In this document: in pieces, positions 27,995 to 33,550 of the stretch
How positions within the stretch are numbered: position 1 is the stretch's first letter
Layout of the letters: each line of letters starts with the position of its first letter
Assembly (NCBI GenBank): GCA_009701715.1
Contig: WLJO01000027.1
Location: 1-33,550, forward strand
Direction of reading: 5' to 3'
DNA from: Actinomycetota bacterium
GTDB taxonomy: Bacteria; Actinomycetota; Acidimicrobiia; Acidimicrobiales; Ilumatobacteraceae
Length of the DNA stretch: 33,550 nucleotides
The notes under the pieces: model-generated
The model's database searches: none
Seen by the model: the letters and a program-made list of their open reading frames with translations, nothing else
Told to the model about the DNA's origin: nothing
Position numbers and translations under genes: made by a program

Positions 27995-30259
27995 TTACTT
28001 GACCGCGGCCGCCCGTCGGCGTGTGGTGACGAGCACCGTGCCGGCAGCGAGCATGATCACGGCGAGCACGACGAACGCCGTCGTGTCCGTACCGGTCGGC
28101 GGGAGATCCCCGCCACCGCCGCCGCCACCGCCACCGCTTGCAGTGGGTCCGAGTCGCAGCAGGATGCCGCTAGAACCGGCGCCGCCACCAATCAGGATGC
28201 TGCCGTCGCGCAGCACCACAATGGAGTACACCGGACTGCCGAGCGTCGGCGGGGTGAACGCACTGGGCTGGATACGGCCAGCACGATGTGTCGCAGAGGC
28301 CAACTGCACCGGGCGGGCCGGCAGCGAGGCATCGGTCGTGCCGTCGGCATTGAGGCGCACTAAGTATCCGGTAATGGGCCCGCCGATCAGGATCTTGCCG
28401 TCGGCCTGTACCGCGATGGCGGCCACCGAGTCCGCCTCGACCGTCGGCGCGAACCCGTCGTCGTTGGTGCCGTCGTAGTTCAGGCGCTTGATGTTCCCGG
28501 TGAAATAGCCGCCGATCAGGATCTTGCCGTCAGCCTGAACGGCGATGGCGTCCACCCCTCCGTCGAGCGTGGGCAGGTTGCCCGCGAAGCCTGTGTCCTC
28601 CGTACCATCGGTGTTGAGGCGCTTCAGGAAACCGGTGAAGGCTCCACCGATGAGGATTTTGCCGTCAGCCTGCAGTGCGATCTCTCCGAGACCCTCGCCA
28701 GTGAATGTGGGCAGGTTGCCGGCGAAGGTGGTGTCCTCGGTGCCGTCGATGTTCAGTCGCTTGACGCGACTGGTCATGGTGCCGCCGATAAGGATCTTGC
28801 CGTCGAATTGGACCGCAATGGCGTTCACGCGTCCGTCGAGCGTGGGCTTGGCGTCGCCGAAGGCGGTGTCCGCCGTGCCATCGATGTTGAGGCGCTTGAC
28901 CTTCCCGGTGAAACCGCCGCCGATGAGGATTTTGCCGTCAGCCTGGACCGCAATGGCGTTCACCGATCCGTCGAGCGTGAGCAGGTTGCCCGCGAAGGCG
29001 GTGTCTTCGGTGCCGTCGGTGTTGAGGCGCTTCAGGTAACCGGTGAATTCTCCAGCGGTGAGGATCTTGCCGTCTGTCTGAATTGCGGTGGCGTTCACCT
29101 GCCCGTCGAGGGTGGGCGGGGTGAAGCCGGTGTCGACGGTGCCATCGGACGAGATGGGTCCGGTGTTGTTGAGGCGTTTGATGACGCCCGATGACGATCC
29201 GACGAGAACGTTGCCGTTGCCCTGGATGGCGAGCGCATCGAGGTAATCGAATCCGTACTGGAAGAGGTCGCCAGTGGTGAAGGTGGTGTCCTCGCTGCCG
29301 TCGGGGTTGAGGCGCTTCAGTGATCCGGTCGAGCCACCGACGAGGATCTTGTCGTCGAATTGGATCGCTATCGACCTCACCTCGGCGGGGTACTGTCCAT
29401 CGTCTGAGAAGACGTTCGGGGGCGCGAAGCCAGTGTCCGCGGTGCCATCGGCGTTAAAGCGTCTCAGGTTGAAGCCGTGGCCGGTTCCGGACACACCGAC
29501 CAGAATCTTGCCGTCGTGTTGGATGGCTACTGCGGGTGCGTTGTAGTTAGTGCCGGGGATTGTTTCGGTGAACCCGGTGTCTTCGCTTCCGTCTGCGTTG
29601 AGGCGTTTGATGGTTCCGGTGAAGAGTCCGGCAATCATGATCTTCTGGTCGGACTGAACAGCGACGGTCAGCACTCTCTTGTCGCTTCCCAAGAGCGTGG
29701 GTGGGGTGAACGTGGTGTCCTCGGAGCCGTCGGTGTTGAGGCGGATGACCCTGCCGGTCGAGTCGTTGCCGACGACAAGGATCTTGCCGTCAGGCTGGAT
29801 CGCCATGCCAAATACTGAGTCGTTGTACGGGGCGTCAAAGGTGAGGTCCTGGCTGCCGTCAGCGTTGAGACGGCGAATGGGTTCGTTGTAGTCGCTGGTG
29901 AAGGTTGCTGCGACCACGATCTTCCCGTCGGCCTGCAGAGCGAACCTGATCATGGCGTACGTCGCGATTTCCGGTGTGACGAAATCGGAGTCGACCGTGC
30001 CGTCGGCGTTGAGCCGCACGAACGTGTGGGGGGACCCATTCTGGGCGACGAGGATCTTGCCGTCGGGCTGGACCACCAACTGGTCAACTCCGGTGATGTC
30101 CGAGCTGAACGTGGTGTCCTCGCTGCCGTCGGCAGGTGCGGCGACCTGTGGCGCGACCGCGGCGCGGTATTCGGCTGCCGCCGACCCGGAAGGCAGTGAC
30201 GCCAGCACAAGTGCGGCGCCTACGGCGCACGCACCAAGATGGTTCCTCAAACGTTTCAT
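27995..30259 (-). CDS. LPPTG-anchored delta-60 repeat (DUF5122) surface protein
   Basis: This 754-residue protein has a signal peptide (residues 1 to about 29, ending SGSAAA). About fourteen repeats of 44-50 residues follow, each with A-[IV]-Q-x-D-G-K-I-L-[IV]-G-G and then L-K-R-L-N-x-D-G-T-x-D-T-x-F, the delta-60/DUF5122 propeller signature. Repeats 9-13 are the most alike. A nine-glycine run before D precedes LPPTG at 719-723, then a hydrophobic helix and TTRRR, a sortase signal. The ATG has AAGGGTGAAAG upstream. Family members are large cell-surface or secreted proteins without proven function; adhesion or glycan binding is a guess. It shares its sorting tail with the protein at 25348-26424. 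Confidence 0.9.
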   Translation of the reverse strand: MKRLRNHLGACAVGAALVLASLPSGSAAAEYRAAVAPQVAAPADGSEDTTFSSDITGVDQLVVQPDGKILVAQNGSPHTFVRLNADGTVDSDFVTPEIATYAMIRFALQADGKIVVAATFTSDYNEPIRRLNADGSQDLTFDAPYNDSVFGMAIQPDGKILVVGNDSTGRVIRLNTDGSEDTTFTPPTLLGSDKRVLTVAVQSDQKIMIAGLFTGTIKRLNADGSEDTGFTETIPGTNYNAPAVAIQHDGKILVGVSGTGHGFNLRRFNADGTADTGFAPPNVFSDDGQYPAEVRSIAIQFDDKILVGGSTGSLKRLNPDGSEDTTFTTGDLFQYGFDYLDALAIQGNGNVLVGSSSGVIKRLNNTGPISSDGTVDTGFTPPTLDGQVNATAIQTDGKILTAGEFTGYLKRLNTDGTEDTAFAGNLLTLDGSVNAIAVQADGKILIGGGFTGKVKRLNIDGTADTAFGDAKPTLDGRVNAIAVQFDGKILIGGTMTSRVKRLNIDGTEDTTFAGNLPTFTGEGLGEIALQADGKILIGGAFTGFLKRLNTDGTEDTGFAGNLPTLDGGVDAIAVQADGKILIGGYFTGNIKRLNYDGTNDDGFAPTVEADSVAAIAVQADGKILIGGPITGYLVRLNADGTTDASLPARPVQLASATHRAGRIQPSAFTPPTLGSPVYSIVVLRDGSILIGGGAGSSGILLRLGPTASGGGGGGGGGDLPPTGTDTTAFVVLAVIMLAAGTVLVTTRRRAAAVK

Positions 30260-30282
30260 GCACTTTCACCCTTCAGGTCGAT

Positions 30283-30329
30283 GGGATGGCCCATCCCGAA
30301 CAACGGACACGCCCACTGTACCCAAAATA
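30283..30329 (-). promoter_or_regulatory. Leader palindrome and -10-like TATTTT of the delta-60 gene
   Basis: GGGATGG-C-CCATCCC (30283-30297) lies 24 bases upstream of the start codon. TATTTT on the minus strand (30329-30324) is the most AT-rich hexamer in the 130-bp gap and would give a leader of about 58 bases carrying the palindrome. No -35 at normal spacing is visible. Confidence 0.4.
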
Positions 30330-30389
30330 TGGGGCGCTGGGCGCAACAGGGTGCAATGAACCTACTGATGGGAGTGGTGCCGGCCTCCG

Positions 30390-30860
30390 CTACTTCGACA
30401 GCAGGTCGTACACCTGCTGTGCGCGGCCGGCGTGAATGGTCTCCTCGCGCCCGTTGAGGCGCAACAGTTTCTGCACCTCGGGGTCGGTCTCGTTGTCCGC
30501 CCAGCGCTGGTAACCGGCGTCGCCGCCAAGCTCGCCCTTCACGATGCCGAGGAACATCTTGGCGTCGATCTGGTCGGGGAGCGGGATGTCCATGAGCGCC
30601 GCCTGCTCGGCAGTCGGCTCCCACTCGCGCCCCACTTTGATGCTGAGCGCCTTGGCGAGCCGACGGGCGTGCGCCTTTTCCTCCACACCATTCCTGCGGA
30701 GCAGTTCGGCGGCCTCCGGGTTCCCGACCCGGTCGGCGAGTCGGTAGTAGAACTCTTCGCCCGTCATCTCCAGTTGGTACATCAACTCGAGGTCGGCCAC
30801 GTCGAGCCGTTCCTTGCCGAAGAGCGCGGCGTTTGCTTCGTAGAAATTGGTCGTGGCCAT
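30390..30860 (-). CDS. Ferritin-like/rubrerythrin-type diiron protein
   Basis: This 156-residue protein is a four-helix ferritin-like protein made of two similar halves. The diiron-type ligands are visible as E35/E36 in TGEEFYYRL, E61-K-A-H64, E110 in IVKGELGGDAGYQRW and E140-T-I-H143. The pattern E...ExxH...E...ExxH is that of rubrerythrin and related peroxidase or oxidase proteins, but there is no C-terminal rubredoxin domain. The ATG at 30860 is preceded by AGGAGG about twelve bases upstream. It is divergent from the acyl-CoA dehydrogenase gene. A role in peroxide or iron handling is likely from the fold; the substrate is unproven. Confidence 0.88.
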   Translation of the reverse strand: MATTNFYEANAALFGKERLDVADLELMYQLEMTGEEFYYRLADRVGNPEAAELLRRNGVEEKAHARRLAKALSIKVGREWEPTAEQAALMDIPLPDQIDAKMFLGIVKGELGGDAGYQRWADNETDPEVQKLLRLNGREETIHAGRAQQVYDLLSK

Positions 30861-30976
30861 GGTGCGAAACCTCCTGTGACTGATGGCACCGTAGCGCCCT
30901 GCAAGGAAACCCGCGGCGCAAGCGCAACGGATGCGCCGGGCGGATCAACGTGCGCGGTGGGCCCCGCGAAGAGCAA

Positions 30977-30982
30977 TAAGGT
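30977..30982 (+). promoter_or_regulatory. -10-like element before the upstream frame of the acyl-CoA dehydrogenase gene
   Basis: TAAGGT ends 8 bases before GTG 30991. The predicted transcript would begin at or beside the 14-codon upstream frame rather than at the enzyme start codon. Confidence 0.4.
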
Positions 30983-30990
30983 ACGTGTTC

Positions 30991-31035
30991 GTGACGGTCT
31001 GCCCCCGCAGGTCGGGACGAGGGAACAACCCGTGA
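30991..31035 (+). CDS. Possible 14-residue leader peptide
   Basis: GTG 30991 opens a short frame encoding [14 protein letters not shown] that stops at 31033-31035. The stop overlaps the GTG start of the acyl-CoA dehydrogenase gene (GTGA). With the -10-like element 8 bases upstream it would be a leaderless upstream frame that delivers ribosomes to the enzyme start. The frame is short enough to arise by chance. Confidence 0.35.
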   Translation: MTVCPRRSGRGNNP

Positions 31036-32825
31036 GCGACTACACACCGCCGTTAGCAGACATCAAGTTCGCGATGGAGGCGATCGCCGATCTCGGCGCA
31101 ATCGTCGCCAGCGACCGCTACTCGGGGGCCGACGAGGCCACCGTCGAGGGCATCCTCGCCGAGGCCGGTCGGTTCATCGCCGAGGTGATCGCTCCCGCCA
31201 ACCGTGATGGTGACACCATCGGGTCGAAGTGGCAGCCGGGCGGCAAGGTGACGGTGCCCCCGAGTTTCGAGGGGGCGTACGCCAAATGGGTCGAGTCCGG
31301 CTTCGGCGCAATGTCGTTCGACCCGGACTTCGGCGGTGGCGGCCTTCCGTGGATCGCGTCGATCGCCGTCCAGGAGATGCTCACCAGCGCCAACATGGGA
31401 TTCTCGCTGTGTCCGCTCCTCACGCAGGGCGCCATCGAGGCGATCCACGTCCATGGGTCCGACGAACAGAAGGCCACGTACCTGCCCAAGATGCTCACCG
31501 GCGAGTGGACCGGCACGATGAACCTCACCGAACCACAGGCGGGCTCCGACGTGGGGGCGGTCATCTCCAAGGCGGAGCCGGCCGACGATGTTGCGCCGGG
31601 CGCATGGCGCATCTCCGGCCAGAAGATCTACATCACGTGGGGCGAGCACGACATGGCGAGCAACATCGTGCACCTCGTGCTCGCACGCACACCCGGCTCT
31701 GCTCCGGGCACCAAGGGCATCTCCATGTTCCTCGTGCCGAAGTTCTTTGTGAACGCAGACGGTTCGCTCGGCGATCGCAACTCGGTGCAGTGCCTCTCCA
31801 CCGAGCACAAGATGGGCATCCACGGTTCGCCCACCTGCGTGATGCTCTACGAGGACGCGATTGGTTGGCTCGTCGGCGGCGAGAACGAGGGCATGCGCAA
31901 CATGTTCACGATGATGAACAACGCCCGCCTGTCGGTTGGGCTGCAGGGCCTTGCGCTCGCCGAGCGCGCCTATCAGCAGGCGCTGCAGTACTCGGTGGAC
32001 CGCCAGCAGGGGCGCGCAATCGGTGCCCCGGCCGGGGCATCGAGTCCGATCATCGAGCACCCCGACGTACGTCGCATGTTGATGACACAGCGCGCCTGGA
32101 TCGACGCACTGCGAGCGCTCATCTATACGAACGCTGCGGCAATCGACCTCGGTGCCGCTGCCCGCACGGCGGGGGACCGTGATGGCGCCCGCACGTGGCA
32201 GGAACTCACCGAACTGCTTATCCCGCTCTCCAAGAGCCTCTCCACCGACGTTGGCTGCGAGATGACCTCGCTCGCACTGCAGGTCCACGGCGGGATGGGC
32301 TTCGTGGAGGAAACCGGTGCGGCGCAGCACGTTCGCGACATCCGGATTTCCCCCATCTACGAGGGAACAAACGGCATCCAGGCAGCGGACCTCGTGGGGC
32401 GAAAATTGGCAATGCGCGGCGGGGCCGTGATCACCGACCTGCTCGACGAGTTCGACGGCCGTGGTGCGGCTCTCGCCCGCGTGGAGGGCTGCGCTGCGTA
32501 TGCGGAGCAGTTGTCCCATGCCACCGCGCTGTGCCGGACGGCAACCGCCCATCTCGGTGAGGTGGCCGCCACGGACCCGAGAACATTGCTGTCCGCGTCG
32601 TCGCCGTACCTGCGCCTGCTCGGCACCACGGTGTGCGCCGGGCTCCTGGCCAAGGGTGTGCTTGCGGCCGCCGGCAAGGACGACGACTACCACAGGGCAC
32701 GCATCGCCTCGGCACGCTTCTTCGGCGAGCAGATCCTGCCGACGGTGTCCGGCTTGCTGCCGTCGATCCTCGCATCGGGCGCTCCGCTCTACGGGCTGAG
32801 CGCCTCGCAACTCGCGTCGCGCTAA
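31032..32825 (+). CDS. Acyl-CoA dehydrogenase, long (DmdC-like) type
   Basis: This 597-residue flavoenzyme introduces a double bond into an acyl-CoA. Its length and extra C-terminal domain match the subgroup that includes methylmercaptopropionyl-CoA dehydrogenase and other enzymes of about 600 residues. Motifs in order: [31 protein letters not shown] (flavin and substrate loop), [45 protein letters not shown] and [13 protein letters not shown] with the catalytic base E444. The start GTG 31032 has GAGGGA upstream and overlaps a 14-codon upstream frame. The specific acyl chain is unknown; the thiolase and P450 elsewhere in the window fit a lipid-degrading lifestyle. Confidence 0.92.
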   Translation: MSDYTPPLADIKFAMEAIADLGAIVASDRYSGADEATVEGILAEAGRFIAEVIAPANRDGDTIGSKWQPGGKVTVPPSFEGAYAKWVESGFGAMSFDPDFGGGGLPWIASIAVQEMLTSANMGFSLCPLLTQGAIEAIHVHGSDEQKATYLPKMLTGEWTGTMNLTEPQAGSDVGAVISKAEPADDVAPGAWRISGQKIYITWGEHDMASNIVHLVLARTPGSAPGTKGISMFLVPKFFVNADGSLGDRNSVQCLSTEHKMGIHGSPTCVMLYEDAIGWLVGGENEGMRNMFTMMNNARLSVGLQGLALAERAYQQALQYSVDRQQGRAIGAPAGASSPIIEHPDVRRMLMTQRAWIDALRALIYTNAAAIDLGAAARTAGDRDGARTWQELTELLIPLSKSLSTDVGCEMTSLALQVHGGMGFVEETGAAQHVRDIRISPIYEGTNGIQAADLVGRKLAMRGGAVITDLLDEFDGRGAALARVEGCAAYAEQLSHATALCRTATAHLGEVAATDPRTLLSASSPYLRLLGTTVCAGLLAKGVLAAAGKDDDYHRARIASARFFGEQILPTVSGLLPSILASGAPLYGLSASQLASR

Positions 32826-32836
32826 ACGAGTCTGTT

Positions 32837-32906
32837 GGGGTCAGGTGCGGCGGCGGCGCTGGCGCTCCATGAGGTTGCACCAGTCCGCGCCGCCGCACCT
32901 CACCCC
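32837..32906. terminator. Bidirectional terminator-like inverted repeat
   Basis: GGGGT-C-AGGTGCGGCGGC (32837-32854) pairs with GCCGCCGCACCT-C-ACCCC (32889-32906) with a single C-C mismatch and a 34-base loop. It fills the gap between the convergent acyl-CoA dehydrogenase and ACR3 genes. There is no T-run. Confidence 0.65.
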
Positions 32907-32909
32907 GTA

Positions 32910-33550
32910 TCACTGCGCGAAGTGCCGCCTAGCCCGGAGCGCAACGTACACAAGTGCAATGAGCGCGGGAACCTCGATGAGTGGTCCAACCGTCCCCGCC
33001 AGCGCCTGGTCCGAGGTGATGCCGAACACGGCGATGCACACAGCGATGGCGAGTTCGAAGTTGTTGCCCGCTGAGGTGAATGCCACCGTGACGGCTTGGT
33101 CGTACGGGAGTCGCATTCGGTGGGCGAGCAGGAACGAGGCACCCCACATGACGGCGAAGTAGATCGCGAGGGGGAGGGCTACCCGCGCGACATCGAGTGG
33201 GTCGTGGGTGATGCGGTCGCCCTGCATCGCAAAGAGAAACACGATGGTGAGGAGCAACCCGTACAGCGCAATCGGGCCGATGCGGGGCAGGTAACGGCCC
33301 TCGTACCACTCGACACCCTTGACGCGCTCTCCGAGCCTGCGGCTCAGGTAGCCGAGTACCAGTGGGATGCCGAGGAAGATGAGCACCGACCGGGCGATGT
33401 CCCAGGCGGAGACGTCAATGCCGGCGGTGTCGAGGCCGAGCCAATCGGGCAGCACCGTGAGATAGAACCAGCCGTACACGGAGAACAGCACGATCTGGAG
33501 CAGTGCGTTGATCGCCACGAGCACCGCTGCCGATTCGCGGTTGCCGAACG
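32910..33550 (-). CDS. acr3: ACR3-family arsenite efflux transporter (5' end outside window)
   Basis: The visible 213 residues are the C-terminal part of a membrane transporter of the bile/arsenite/riboflavin superfamily. The frame is open to the right edge and begins FGNRESAAVLVAINALLQ, a hallmark of ACR3. It continues with about six hydrophobic segments including SVLIFLGIPLVLGYLSRRLG, GLLLTIVFLFAMQGDRI and the conserved TSAGNNFELAIAV, followed by GPLIEVPALIAL. ACR3 exports arsenite using the membrane potential. Partner genes such as arsR or arsC would lie beyond 33550. The stop at 32910 is convergent with the acyl-CoA dehydrogenase gene. Confidence 0.92.
   Translation of the reverse strand, partial: FGNRESAAVLVAINALLQIVLFSVYGWFYLTVLPDWLGLDTAGIDVSAWDIARSVLIFLGIPLVLGYLSRRLGERVKGVEWYEGRYLPRIGPIALYGLLLTIVFLFAMQGDRITHDPLDVARVALPLAIYFAVMWGASFLLAHRMRLPYDQAVTVAFTSAGNNFELAIAVCIAVFGITSDQALAGTVGPLIEVPALIALVYVALRARRHFAQ

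Noticed and set aside
31053-32810. Long minus-strand open frame (about 585 codons) opposite the acyl-CoA dehydrogenase gene
   Set aside because: It mirrors a protein with complete family motifs and shows no coherent domain, membrane segment or start signal.

Overview
The window is about 33.5 kb of GC-rich, gene-dense DNA. Strong codon-position bias, a class II (plant-type) DAHP synthase, the order nadD - LytR_C membrane protein - rsfS, many GTG starts and apparently leaderless genes point to a high-GC actinobacterium. The mix of catabolic genes would fit Acidimicrobiia (Ilumatobacter-like), but this placement is inference: no rRNA gene is present. No plasmid, phage or intact transposon is visible.

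Layout. (1) 1-4968: a 3'-truncated Rieske oxygenase (-), a coupled pair of small ferredoxin-like-fold proteins (DUF1330 and double EthD), an SDR dehydrogenase (-) and an M3 oligoendopeptidase. (2) 5000-10250: two tandem paralogous membrane O-acyltransferases with fused SGNH domains, coupled to an endonuclease/exonuclease/phosphatase-fold enzyme. (3) 10236-14356: surE and a cytochrome P450 on the minus strand, back-to-back with a LmbE-type deacetylase and a thiolase on the plus strand. (4) 14393-20239: a perfect 30-bp palindrome, then minus-strand genes: SMP-30/gluconolactonase and MFS exporter, a small unknown protein, a serine beta-lactamase-like hydrolase, class II DAHP synthase and a primary-type sigma factor. 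(5) 20638-23479: nadD, a LytR_C-domain membrane protein, rsfS and a membrane-anchored ABM-domain protein. (6) 23496-25347: tRNA-Ala(GGC) with promoter and terminator, followed by a scrap zone holding a truncated GIY-YIG-like gene, a lipoprotein gene, a possible transposase tail and a 35-bp copy of the tRNA 3' half. (7) 25348-30259: three secreted repeat/propeller-type surface proteins, two sharing a 36-residue LPPTG sorting tail. (8) 30390-33550: a ferritin-like diiron protein, a long acyl-CoA dehydrogenase behind a 14-codon upstream frame, and a 5'-truncated ACR3 arsenite exporter.

How the genes work together. Rieske oxygenase, SDR, P450, thiolase, acyl-CoA dehydrogenase, EthD protein, SMP-30 lactonase and MFS carrier look like scattered parts of hydrophobic-compound or sterol-like catabolism rather than one operon. 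nadD/LytR_C/rsfS, sigma factor and DAHP synthase are core functions. The stretch from the tRNA to 30259 is the accessory region: a tRNA-flanked scrap zone next to a cell-surface protein cluster.

The most general non-gene signal is a repeated start architecture, a TANNNT hexamer followed by 6-8 bases and then the start codon. It occurs at many transcription-unit heads and implies leaderless mRNAs; it also fixes several start codons chosen here.
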